Source: Incurvaria masculella
Lineage: Eukaryota > Arthropoda > Insecta > Lepidoptera > Incurvariidae
Direction of reading: 5' to 3'
Assembly: GCA_946894095.1 (NCBI GenBank)
Contig: OX335660.1
Coordinates: forward strand, 4,159,001 to 4,223,000
Length of the DNA stretch: 64,000 bases
A program made the position numbers and the translations under genes. This document shows, in pieces, positions 21,273 to 32,124 of the stretch. The notes under the pieces are model-generated. The model searched no databases. It saw only the letters and a program-made list of their open reading frames with translations, and had not been told where the DNA came from. The first letter of the stretch is position 1. Each line of letters starts with the position of its first letter.

Positions 21273-21564
21273 TGTAGCTGGGGTGTGGGAGTTTCAGCGA
21301 GAAATATCACAAGTTTGAGAGTAGATAGTCTTTTAATTGCGGATAACACATGGAACACATTACACACACGGCAACTCGATACAAGAGAGAGAACAAAACG
21401 TCAAACAGACAAAAACACATAAAACTATCAATTACGCCACCTATCGGCGAACGGTAATACTCTTATCCTATGCCGGACGCAGCCGACGGAAATCAATAAC
21501 GAATAACACGTGAACAGTGCAGATGGCGCTACGTGTCCGTAAAATGGCTAGTGGACCCGCTATA
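21273..21564 (-). repeat. 5' LTR of the Arc-gag element
   Basis: This LTR is 292 bp and identical by eye to the 3' copy. The primer-binding site candidate TTGGCGTCCCAACTG follows it on the minus strand. Confidence 0.95.
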
Positions 21565-21998
21565 AATGCTTTTTTTTTTGGATTGGACTGACTGGAAGTG
21601 CAAGGTGAAAAGCAAGCAAGCCGAAGATAGAAGGCTGAGGATGAAGACGGGTGGAGGGCCCTGCAAGCGCCCCAAGTTAACTGAATATGATTTAGTCATA
21701 ATCAAAATCTTGGGGAAGGAGCATGCTGAGGGTGACGAGGAGTTACGCTATGGAGCTGTAAGTCTATTACAGAGATTTTGCATTATTCTATAATAAATCA
21801 TGAAATTAATAAAGTTGTTACTTCCATGACAATATATACACCTACATAAATATTTATTTGCAGCCACTTCATCATGCTCCACCGCATCGGCGCTCTCCAT
21901 CTTTCGAGCCATCCCAGCCGCCCGGTAGAGCTTCACTCTTCACCTCGTGGGATAACCCTGGCCCATCCCGGGCTGCAGTCAGTCGTGAGTGTTTGTGA

Positions 21999-22456
21999 CT
22001 AAACAAAGCCCATTGAAAAATATCCCGTGAACGGAATTGGCAAAGGGATTCACGTAAATAAATAAGCCCTTCCTTTGCTCGCAGGACGGTTTCGTGATAA
22101 TCCTGCGTTAACAAAATTAAAGCCTAATATCACACACAAGTAGGCGGTTTCATTGAGTACCTACTATAAAATCAAAAGCCTTAACTCCACACTCATGTGC
22201 TTGTACTCATCACGAGACAACACAGTACCTAGTTTAAGTTCATTAGTTTAAGAACGCCCCTTGGTTTTATTTAGTCTATTATAAAAAAAAATGCCTTAGA
22301 ATTGTGTATCATTGGATACACGCATTCTCGGGGCGATACGGAGTGCGGAGTGCGGAAACACTCTATGTTTTAAAAACAAGCCTAAATCCAAAATTTAAAA
22401 CTAAAAAGTTAAATTATTGTTGCAACCGGTTTTAGTCCCAGTTAGAGCAAGCTTAG
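21999..22456. other. AT-rich spacer, nothing recognised
   Basis: There is no ORF of note, no repeat shared with the rest of the window and no splice-flanked coding block. It separates the zeste-like gene from the Harbinger element. Confidence 0.5.
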
Positions 22457-22740
22457 TTAAGGAGGCCATACACGTTAGGGTTTGCATGATGGTTTTAGCC
22501 TTGCATGCATAACCGACAGGCAAACCCTAGCGTGTATGTGATTAAACTGTACAGTTATCTGCGCATGTACATGCAACCAAGCAAATATCAAAATTGATAT
22601 TTTATGCCGCTCGGTTACGTTTGTGCGCAAGCATAACCGAGCGTGTGTGGCGTCCGGCGAGCTTGCCTGCACAGTTCTCAGTTTTTTATTGTGTGCGAGG
22701 GTGGATGGTCGCGCGCGCGCACCATCGCGTCGCTTCGGAA

Positions 22741-25360
22741 ATGGCGAGTCGCAAGCGCAATGCCATATTAGAAGAATTCATAGAAATTTATAAGTCGGAA
22801 CCTTGTCTTTGGCGCGTAAAATCCAAAGAATATCACGACAGAGATAAACGATCGGCAGCATACGGGAAATTGATAACTAAGCTCAAGGAATTGGAGCCTA
22901 CTGCTACAAAAGATGATGTGATTAAAAAAATTAATACGTTACGTAGTAACGTAAGACGAGAGAAGAAAAAAATCGATGAATCTGTGAAGTCGGGAGCATC
23001 ATCTGACGATATTTATACACCAACACTGTGGTACTTTGAATTATTCGATTTTATTGGAGATCAAGATGTTCCTCGCAGCTCGCGATCTAACATTTCGGAT
23101 ATTGATGAGAATGATTCCAATGTAAGTATAAATTAGTGAATTATTTATTTTGTAATTTATAGGTACAGCCGACCACAAACAATTACACTATCAATACCGT
23201 TCCTGTTAAAGTGAGATAGGTATGGGTACTCTTGAAGGCAACTTGTTACACTTGATGTGTGGTCGTCTATACCTATGTTTTTTTGCAACGTAGTTCATAG
23301 CTTTACAATATAGGTAGGTACCTCATTGATTTACTACCGACCGTAGATAGCACATAAACCCTGGAAAAGTGGGCCGATAGAGGACTGCTTCGCGACTCAA
23401 GCAGTCCCTGTTCCGTAGTGCGTGATTAGCACGCGGCAAGTAAGCATGCCCAAGTGCGCATTCAAAATTTTTTGAGAATAGCCTTAAACGGCGAAAAAAT
23501 GATGGGATTTTGTATAGGTCGGTAGTAAATCAATGAGGTACCTACATAGACTGTTACAAAAACAACTCTTAAGCGGTGAGGTTGCACATTTATTCATCAA
23601 ACAATATTACTACATAAAAATAAAAGAAATATATCACATTTCAATGTAACTATCCTGCCAAGGTACTTTGCCTTCATTGACAAAGTAAGTTTGGTATTCT
23701 AGTCTGACTTTTTTTGCATCATTCAGGACATTTCCTCGATTCTGTACTTGTAAATTTTCTATGTTTGAACGTGTGGTATCATAACCCGTAGTAACAACAG
23801 TTCCACTATCCACATTTTCTCGATAAAAACATCTTGGAGGTGCATATGAATTAGGTGTGTGCTCCATTAGAAAGTTGTGCAAAACGCATGTAGCCATTAC
23901 CACTTTTTCTATATTGTTTGGTTCTAAATTAATTTGAGTATGGTAAATGCGAAATCTTGATGCCAGTATGCCAAATGCGTTTTCAACTATTCTTCTTGCG
24001 CGAGATAATCTATAATTAAAAAAATTTTCTTTTCATAGCTGCTCAAATCCGCTAGACGATATGGTTTCAGCATGTCGGGTCTCAACGGGAATGCATCATC
24101 AGCAACAAATACATATGGCAAACACCTTGAACTGTGTTGAATCGGTTCGGAGTTTGGAAGATTTAAATGTTTCATTTGTAGCTTTTCAAAAAACTTTGTA
24201 TTCAGCAAAACACCTCCGTCGGAAACTCTTCCATTTGTACCGAAATCTGCTAATAGAAATCGGTATTTGGCATCAACTATTGCCATAAGAACCATGCTAT
24301 GTCGTCCTTTGTAGTTGTAGTAATAAGATCCACTATCAGAAGGTGGAACTATGTCAATGTGTTTTCCATCGATGGCACCCAAGCAGTGAGGAAAATTCCA
24401 TCTCTCTTCGAAAAGTTGCGCGATTTCTTTCCATTTATCAGATGAATCTGGAAACTTAATAATAAATATTATTTTGTATTGTTATAGGATGCCGAAAACT
24501 CTACTGAAAATACCATAGATAATACTACGGATAATGCTTCTGCTAATGCTGATACAGCGAATACAGACGATAATACGACACCTAAGAAGACTCAATTACC
24601 TACTAGACCGGGAAGAAAGAAAACGACAGAGCAAGATCAGTTAGCCACTGACATATTACTATCCGTGAACAACCATTTTAAGCGTCCTGCTTCAGCACCA
24701 GAAGATCGGTACGATCTTTTGGGAAGATCTATCGCAATTAAATTAAGATCATTAGACAAGCGTCAACGCTTGATTGCGGAGAAGATAATTAACGACACCC
24801 TGTTCGATGCCGAAATGGGAAATTTGAATACCGAAGCAATTCTGAATCGTCGAAGTTTAAATTTTGTTTCTTCACCAACTCCTAGTCTCTCACGAACTCC
24901 AAGTCCTTCGCCCTCACTAGTTCAACAATATTATACACAACCGCATACTCACACCGCTTCTGTTGTGCCCCAAATTCAACCCTGCGTATCTCCGATACAA
25001 CAATACAACACTCAACAACAAAGGTACCCGATTTCTTCTGTGCCGCAAAGTCAGCCCTGCACATCTCCGATTCAACAATATAACACTCAACAACAAACTA
25101 CTTCTCCTGCACCACAACGTAAACTACATGAAGAATTTGACACACAACAAACAACAGCAATACAACAATACAACACTCAACAACAAAGGTACCCGATTTC
25201 TTCTGTGCCGCAAAGTCAGCCCTGCACATCTCCGATTCAACAATATAACACTCAACAACAAACTACTTCTCCTGCACCACAACGTGAACTACATGAAGAA
25301 TTTGACACACAACAAACAACAGCAACATTTTATTCAAATTTTAATTCAGAATTGATTTAA
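22741..25360 (+). CDS. Harbinger MADF-domain DNA-binding partner protein (two exons)
   Basis: Exon 1 is 22741-23121 (127 codons, ends AAT|GTAAGT) and exon 2 is 24488-25360 (starts after TTGTTATAG), both phase 0, giving 417 aa. Residues about 8-100 form a MADF domain (ILEEFIEIYKSEPCLW, YGKLITKLKE, LRSNVRREKKKI, TLWYFELFDFI). A BESS-like segment follows in exon 2 (YDLLGRSIAIKLRSLDKRQRLIAEKIINDTLF cut here into RSIAIKLRSL and RQRLIAEKII blocks). The C-terminus is a Q/N/S/P-rich tail with a 55-residue tandem duplication. In Harbinger elements such a protein binds the ends and imports the transposase into the nucleus. The transposase's second exon lies inside this gene's intron on the other strand. 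Confidence 0.88.
23315..23544. mobile_element. MITE-like inverted-repeat element in the MADF intron
   Basis: Arms 23315-23342 and 23517-23544 are perfect 28-bp inverted repeats beginning TAGGTACCTCATTGATTTAC. The 174-bp interior is non-coding. It lies between MADF exon 1 and the 3' end of the transposase gene, outside both sets of exons. A short palindromic GGTACC sits at each end, so the exact target duplication is ambiguous. Confidence 0.7.
24455..24487. promoter_or_regulatory. Back-to-back splice acceptors of the two Harbinger genes
   Basis: Only 33 bp separate the first base of transposase exon 2 (24454, minus) from the first base of MADF exon 2 (24488, plus). On the minus strand the segment ends TTATTATTAAG and on the plus strand TTGTTATAG. 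Each polypyrimidine/branch region must therefore overlap the other acceptor or lie in the other gene's exon. The assignment follows from homology-supported exon junctions on both sides. Confidence 0.8.
25002..25331 (+). repeat. 165-bp tandem duplication in the MADF protein tail
   Basis: A 55-codon unit (IQQYNTQQQRYPISS through EEFDTQQTTA) occurs twice with a 165-bp period and nearly identical DNA; one visible coding change is K to E before LHEEFD. It expands a glutamine-rich disordered tail and keeps the frame. Confidence 0.9.
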
Positions 25361-26163
25361 ATTATGTAATTGGTTAATTAAACTAAGTATTAAAGTTAGC
25401 TAACGATTCGAATTTGGTTTAAATTATTAACTCACCTGTAGATAGTCCTCTTTCAGAGCTTCATAAATAGCATCACATGTTTCTGGTATTATTCGGCCCA
25501 AAGCCTGAGGTGATATAATAGCAGAGTATTTAAGACACTCGTATGTCCTTCCCGTTGCAAGAAATCTTAATGTTACTGCTAGTCTCTCATGTGCTGATAT
25601 TGCTTTCCTCATAACAGTATCTAGTCTTTGTATTAACGGAGTGATCAATGATAACAGTTTCAAATAAAGTTTTTCATCCATTCGTAAATAATGTTTGTAA
25701 TCTGTAGGTGTAAATCTCAATTCATTTATCAATTTTACGTGAGAGAACTGCTTTCTTTTTAATAACCAGCGTTTACACCATTCAGTGCGATCTCTTTTTC
25801 TTTTTCTGTTCTGTAGAACGAGTGTTAAGCCAAGTACAGCTATCGCATCATCGTCTTCCATAGTTAGATTTGGTAAACTGCGCACCTACACACACCGTCG
25901 CCTATCTTCAACTGAGAGTTTATGCCAAAACTGTGCATGTAAACTCTAACGTGTATGTAGAATATGAAACTCAGTTATGCCTGTCGGTTATGCATACAAG
26001 GTCAAAACCGTCATGCAAACCCTGACGTGTATGGCCTCCATTAGTAATAAACCCTCAGTCGTGCATTCTCGACTCATGAGATGCCGATGTAATTAAAAAA
26101 AATAAAACCCGCGATAACATATGCTAGAGTTTCCAGCTCATTCCACGACCCCTCTTCCCAAGC

Positions 26164-28765
26164 AAGCGTCTTCCCCCTACCTCACCCTACCCATTTTCCC
26201 ATCCTAGCCTGTAAGGTATTTTAGAAGTAGGGATACGTAAGGAGATTTGAATGTTGATGAATGCAAGTGTTTGCTTTCCCCCTGTAATTGTTGCTATCGC
26301 GAATTTTGTTTTTTTAGTTAACGTACTATCAAGTGCGCCCACGCATTCGCGTGCGTTCACGATTTCCCTTTCTTCCTGTCATGTTGATATTTATTTATGT
26401 AAACACTAAAGTCTTTATAAACTTTATTAATACATTTTACATATATGTATACATATTAATTTCTTCTCTTCTAATTTCAAAACTTCGCGCGCGTCTCAAG
26501 TGTGTGTCCTAGTTTTTGTGGTCAGTCAGCTGACGGGTCATTGAAGTCTTGCGTGTCGGTAGCGGCTGCATTCCGTTTAGTTAGCGTCATCGTTTCAAAT
26601 TAAATATTTTATTTAATCTCTGGTCTAGTACTTTGGAAAAATCATTAAATAAAAAAGTAAAAAGTTTTTGAATCTTAATAAAAAAAAAAGTAAATTATTA
26701 ATAAAATAAAATAAATTAAAAACTTTATTTTAAATTTTATTCAATCTTTATAACATTCATTTAATTCCTTGCACGTTATGGTTCTGGTCATGTTATTGGT
26801 TCAATGTTTGTAATATGATACTGCGAAAATAATGTTACCTCTAGAACGGTTTTTTGTTTTCAATTCTTTTATTATTTTTATAAAGGTCTTTAGTTCTTCT
26901 TTATGGTTCTGGTCTTAGGAAAATATTTGCTTCTTATAAATTTGTAAACTTTATCTTCTTGATAGCTTTGATACGTTAAATTTACATAAGTTTTTAATGA
27001 AAATGCTCAAGTTTAAATGTTGTCTTGGTTTTGGTCTTATATAAAAAAGTAAATCTTTAATGAAAATTCAAATACTTAAAAGTTCAATCATGTAAATGTA
27101 TCATTTTATACTAAATGGTTCTGGTATATTTTGTAAAACAAAAATGGAAACAATTAGTAACAAGTACACTTATATGTATTATTGTGTGTTGTTTGCATAG
27201 TTCTGGTTCAGATTGTGAGCTCTAATAAATTTAACGTAAATGTACCTACAATATTGTTAGTTTTTCTTGGTTCTGAAAAAAATATTGTAAACATTTTTAA
27301 ATACAAAGTAGTATTCATAATATTTTGTCAACGTTAGCTGCGTCTCCGCTTACTTTGGAATGTAAATTTTGTTGTTGGTTTTCACATACCTAAATTCTTC
27401 AGGTACTTAAAATCTTTTTTCTTTTTTTTTGACATTTTTTTTCTGTTTTAGGTAAAAAAGAGGGTATTGTAGCATTGTATTTTTAAAATATTTACTTTTT
27501 CTGAATATATAAAGAAGCTTTTCGCCGGTACACCGCTGCGTGGATCGCCCGACGAAACTTTCAAAAATATTGCATCATCCATCCCCCTGCACTCCGCAAG
27601 AGACGCTGCCTCACCCCTGCTTCCCCGTCACGCCATGATGTCTGACCAATCAGCGTGCGTTATGACTCCCGCGTCGCGCGCGCATGGAACGCTCGCCCCG
27701 CTCCAGACAGTTCGGCGGCAGCACTCGTCAAACCCGGCAGCGAGCTCGGTCGCTCCTGGCAAGTACGCGTTGCGCGTGCATCCGTAGCGCGCCGCGCCTT
27801 CGATCGACGCCATGTTGCCTCGCTGAGCACACATCGTCGGCGATGCCGCCGAACTCACCTCGACGACGACACTCACTTCAGCATTTGTCAACATAAACAA
27901 CGCCTAGTCTCCATACTTCGTCTGCCAAGGGCTCACCACTTCGAACTTCTATAATCTGTCTCGTGACCAGCTTCCTGCAGCGTTATGTCGTTCGTCGACG
28001 CGCTCTCCTAGTGTCCCCACATCAGTGTTCTTGAACTGCGGCCTGTGACTAGTTCGTGTTTATAGACTGTTCGCAGCTCCAACCGTATGTGGATTTCATC
28101 TTCGGACCCAAGGACTTCGTCTGAACGTATGTCACGCGGGAAGATTGTCTACCCCGTCATTTGGTATCGTAAATATGTATAGAATATACATATTTACGTT
28201 TAATTTAGTCATGATAGCTAGACCAGAACCATACCTAGTTTACCTAAAACCTTTTAGCCAAGCTCGAGTCAAAGTAAAGTTAATTTGTGTTTAATAAACT
28301 TAAAGTTTGTGTCGTCTATCCTCTTTTAATTAATAACCCTTTAGATAAAAATTGGAACAGGAAATTATTTTAGTACCTACCTATCAGTTGTTACTGTTTT
28401 AGAAAATGTTAATACCATTATATAATAAAATGGCGATGCAATTATCACGGAAGAACCCTACCCAAGCTCTTTACCGACTAGTTATGCCGAGGCAATATTA
28501 ATGAACCCTTTTTATTTAATTTTAATATTTTCAGTTCAATGACCTCTGGTCAGCATCAATCTGACCGTTTGTAGAAGTTAAAACCACCAACCCATCTTAT
28601 ATATATACCCTCACTTACCGATTAGTTATCACGAGGAAATTACCGCTAATTATTATTTATTAAATTTCTATTTTATTTACTACGTGTAGAAATAAAAGCT
28701 TTGACATGTGATGGTGCCAGAGCCAATTTAGCCATGGCCTCACAACTAGGTTGCTGCTTCGATGC
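26164..28765 (+). repeat. 2.6-kb tandem duplication, unit 1
   Basis: This unit begins AAGCGTCTTCCCC and matches 28766-31345 almost throughout, apart from small indels. It holds an AT-rich part with repeated TGGTTCTGGT motifs (26779, 26904, 27116 and variants), a TATA-like GAATATATAAAG at 27502, a GC-rich block (about 27520-28150) and TAATAAAC near 28294. It ends inside a P-type transposase exon (AAAGCTTTGACATGTGATGG onward) that stops at TTCGATGC. Compared with unit 2, the TACAGG at the exon's splice acceptor is missing, so this exon stub is non-functional. No protein-coding gene is otherwise seen. Confidence 0.85.
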
Positions 28766-31345
28766 AAGCGTCTTCCCCTACCTCACCCTACCCATTTTCC
28801 CATCCTAGCCTGTAAGGTATTTCAGAAGTAGGGATACGTAAGGAGATTTGAATGAAAGTGTTTCCTTTCCCCCTGTAATTGTTGCTATCGCGAATTTTGT
28901 TTTTTTAGTTAACGTACTATCAAGTGCGCCCACGCATTCGCGTGCGTTCACGATTTCTCTGCCCCGGATATATTCCCTTTCTTCCTGTCATGTTGATATT
29001 TATTTATGTAAACACTAAAGTCTTTATAAACTTTATTTACACATTTTACATATATGTATACATATTAATTTCTTCTCTTCTAATTTCAAAACTTCGCGCG
29101 CGTCTCAAGTGTGTGTCCTAGTTTTTGTGGTCAGTCAGCTGACGGGTCATTGAACTGTTGCGTGTCGGTAGCGGCTGCATTCCGTTTAGTTAGCGTCATC
29201 GTTTCAAATTAAATATTTTATTTAATCTCTGGTCTAGTACTTTGGAAAAATCATTAAATAAAAAAATAAAAAGTTTTTGAATCTTAATAACAAAAAAAGT
29301 AAATTATTAATAAAATAAAATAAATTAAAAACTTTATTTTAAATTTTATTCAATCTTTATAACATTCATTTAATTCCTTGCACGTTATGGTTCTGGTCAT
29401 GTTATTGGTTCAATGTTTGTAATATGATACTGCGAAAATAATGTTACCTCTAGAACTGTTTTTTGTTTTCAATTCTTTTATTATTTTTATAAAGGTCTTT
29501 AGTTCTTCTTTATGGTTCTGGTCTTAGAAAATATTTGCTTCTTATAAATTTGTAAACTTTATCTTCTTGATAGCTTTGATACGTTAAATTATGCTCAAGT
29601 TTAAATGTTGTCTTGGTTTTGGTCTTATATAAAAAAGTAAATCTTTAATGAAAATTCAAATACTAAGTTCACTCATGTAAATGTATCATTTTATACTAAA
29701 TGGTTCTGGTATATTTTGTAAAACAAAAATGGAAACAATTAGTAACAAGTACACTTATATGTATTATTGTGTGTTGTTTGCATAGTTCTGGTTCAGATTG
29801 TGAGCTCTAATAAATTTAACGTAAATGTACCTACAATATTGTTAGTTTTTCTTGGTTCTGAAAAAAATATTGTAAACATTTTTAAATACAAAGTAGTATT
29901 CATAATATTTTGTCAACGTTAGCTGCGTCTCCGCTTACTTTGGAATGTAAATTTTGTTGTTGGTTTTCACATATCTAAATTCTTCAGGTACTTAAAATCT
30001 TTTTTCTTTTTTTTTTGACATTTTTTTTTATGTTTTAGGTAAAAAAGAGGGTATTGTAGCATTGTATTTTTAAAATATTTACTTTTTCTGAATATATAAA
30101 GTAGCTTTTCGCCGGTACACCGCTGCGTGGATCGCCCGACGAAACTTTCAAAAATATTGCATCATCCATCCCCCTGCACTCCGCAAGAGACGCTGCCTCA
30201 CCCCTGCTTCCCCGTCACGCCATGATGTCTGACCAATCAGCGTGCGTTATGACTCCCGCGTCGCGCGCGCATGGAACGCTCGCCCCGCTCCAGACAGTTC
30301 GGCGGCAGCACTCGTCAAACCCGGCAGCGAGCTCGGTCGCTCCTGGCAAGTACGCGTTGCGCGCGCATCCGTAGCGCGCCGCGCCTTCGATCGACGCCAT
30401 GTTGCCTCGCTGAGCGCACATCGTCGGCGATGCCGCCGAACTCACCTCGACGACGACACTCACTTCAGCATTTGTCAACATAAACAACGCCTAGTCTCCA
30501 TACTTCGTCTGCCAAGGGTTCACCACTTCGAACTTCTATAATCTGTCTCATGACCAGCTTCCTGCAGCGTTATGTCGTTCGTCGACGCGCTCTCCTAGTG
30601 TCCCCACATCAGTGTTCTTGAACTGCGGCCTGTGACTAGTTCGTGTTTATAGACTGTTCGCAGCTCCAACCGTATGTTGATTTCATCTTCGGACCCAAGG
30701 ACTTCGTCTGAACGTATGTCACGCGGGAAGATTGTCTACCCCGTCATTTGGTATCGTAAATATGTATATTCTGTTTAATTTAGTCATGATAGCTAGACCA
30801 GAACCATACCTAGTTTACCTAAAACCTTTTAGCCAAGCTCGAGTCAAAGTAAAGTTAATTTGTGTTTAATAAACTTAAAGTTTGTGTCGTCTATCCTCTT
30901 TTAATTAATAACCCTTTAGATAAAAAATGGAACAGGAAATTATTTTTGTACCTACCTATCAGTTGTTACTGTTTTAGAAAATGTTAATACCATTATATAA
31001 TAAAATGGCGATGCAATTATCACGGAAGAACCCTACCCAAGCTCTTTACCGACTAGTTATGCCGAGGCAATATTAATGAACCCTTTTTATTTAATTTTAA
31101 TATTTTCAGTTCAATGACCTCTGGTCAGCATCAATCTGACCCTTTGTAGTAGTTAAAACCACCACCCCATCTTATATATATACCCTCACTTACCGATTAG
31201 TTATCACGAGGAAATTACCGCTAATTATTATTTATTAAATTCTATTTTATTTACTACTACAGGGTGTAGAAATAAAAGCTTTGACATGTGATGGTGCCAG
31301 AGCCAATTTAGCCATGGCCTCACAACTAGGTTGCTGCTTCGATGC
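28766..31345 (+). repeat. 2.6-kb tandem duplication, unit 2 (continuous with the P-type gene)
   Basis: This is the second copy of the unit at 26164-28765. Its end keeps the acceptor TTTACTACTACAG before GGTGTAGAAATAAAAGC and continues into the P-type transposase exon. This unit is therefore probably the original and the first a duplicate joined at short GC/GCAAG homology. It shares the GC-rich block (about 30110-30720) that may include the promoter and 5' non-coding part of the P-type element. No coding exon is recognised upstream of 31260. Confidence 0.85.
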
Positions 31346-32124
31346 CAAGAAATTACAGACTACAATAGTGGACCCAACAACAGGCCAACGAATTTACTTT
31401 TTCTTGGACCCAAGCCATATGTTAAAATTGATAAGAAACACATTTTGTGACAACAAATGTTTGTTTGATGGCAATGGAAACAAGATTCAATGGCTGTACA
31501 TTGAAGCACTACATAGAATCCAAGAACAAGAATTATTTTTCATGGCAAACAAGTTGAGGGCTAACCATGTACATTTTAAAACAAAAATCATGAATGTGCG
31601 GCTGGCCGCACAACTTTTTAGCACAAGTGTAGCTGAAGCACTTATGTTTTGCCAAAATGAGTTAAGACTTGCCAGAATTCGATGGCGTTGCTGCAACAGC
31701 GAAGTTTATTTCAACTATTAACGACCTTTTTGACATTTTGGATTCTAGTTCACGCCAATTTGGATTTAAAAGGGCATTAAACGCTGAAAACTTTGAAACG
31801 GCTTTTAAAAAAATGGATGACGCTAAAACGGCCCAGATGGGTTTATATGCCTATGTAATTAAACGTAATTGCGATCCCTGTAAAATGTCACTATTAGACT
31901 CTCCGCGGTACACCGGTATTCTGGGATTTTTGGTTTGCATTGAAAGTACTAAGTCTATTTTTCAAGACTTAGTTCAAAACAATCGTCTTGAATACATGCC
32001 TCTCCATAGAATTAGCCAAGACCACATAGAGCTCCTTTTTTCGAATGTGCGAAGTCATGGTGGATATTCAGATAATCTCACAGCGGAAAAGTTTGAAGCT
32101 ATATATAAAAAACTTCTTGTAAAC

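Larger units (their letters stand above)
16477..21564 (-). mobile_element. Full-length Ty3/gypsy-type LTR retrotransposon with Arc-like gag
   Basis: Two 292-bp LTRs, identical by eye (16477-16768 and 21273-21564), read TGTAGC...GCTATA on the plus strand. They are flanked by the 4-bp duplication AATG (16473-16476, 21565-21568). Relative to the minus-strand gene, a primer-binding site candidate TTGGCGTCCCAACTG begins at the 5' LTR edge (21272). A polypurine tract ATAGGGGGAGTA abuts the 3' LTR (16769-16787). One uninterrupted gag-pol frame fills the interior. This is the best candidate for a currently or very recently active retrotransposon here. It sits in the intron of the zeste-like gene in antisense orientation. 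Confidence 0.95.
16030..21998 (+). pseudogene. Zeste-like Myb/SANT DNA-binding protein gene, split by an LTR element
   Basis: Exon 1 (16030-16257, 76 codons) encodes a zeste-type Myb/SANT domain: RQQELLLQYMETHHPLA, then ARMLWDRLAESLNSVG and SGERWRK, ending at a GT donor. Exon 2 (about 21584-21757) continues WTDWKCKVKSKQAEDRR with GGGPCKRPKLTEYD and ends at GTAAGT. A possible exon 3 (21864-21998) starts after TTTATTTGCAG and is proline-rich to a TGA. All junctions are phase 0. A 5.1-kb LTR element occupies intron 1. No AG lies next to WTDWK (the poly-T is followed by GGAT), so the acceptor looks lost. Family members bind DNA as trihelix-like regulators; many are also repeated genes. Confidence 0.6.
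23634..25861 (-). pseudogene. HARBI1-like PIF/Harbinger transposase (two exons, one frameshift)
   Basis: Exon 1 runs 25861 to 25436 (ATG MEDDDAIAV, 142 codons, donor CAG|GTGAGT). Exon 2 runs 24454 to 23634 (acceptor ATTATTAAG), phase 0. Across the junction EDYLQ joins FPDSSDKWKEIAQ, as in HARBI1. The DDE_Tnp4 core shows Asp in GAIDGKHIDI, Asp in FVADDAFPL and Glu in RRIVENAFGI. A 7-T run at about 24015 (minus strand) shifts the frame between the second and third catalytic residues; exon 2 is 821 bp, one short of a multiple of three, consistent with a single lost base. A polyadenylation signal (AATAAA on the minus strand) lies at 23594-23589. MADF exon 2 lies inside this gene's intron. Confidence 0.88.
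22460..26040. mobile_element. PIF/Harbinger DNA transposon
   Basis: Inverted repeats of about 60 bp bound it: left begins AGGAGGCCATACACGTTAGG, right (reverse complement) TGGAGGCCATACACGTCAGG. Both include CATAACCGACAGGCA. The flanking duplication is TTA (22457-22459 and 26041-26043), the TWA target of PIF/Harbinger. It carries the two genes typical of the superfamily, a MADF/Myb-like DNA-binding protein (plus strand) and a DDE_Tnp4 transposase (minus strand). Unusually, their exons interlock. The transposase has one frameshift and the partner gene is intact. Confidence 0.95.

Noticed and set aside
20873..21367. Minus-strand 164-codon ORF overlapping the 5' LTR and gag start
   Set aside because: Alternative frame of the intact gag-pol with skewed arginine content; crosses the LTR boundary.
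24665..25360. Stand-alone 231-codon ORF as an independent gene
   Set aside because: It is exon 2 of the MADF gene; the coding sequence extends upstream to the acceptor at 24487 and joins exon 1 in phase.
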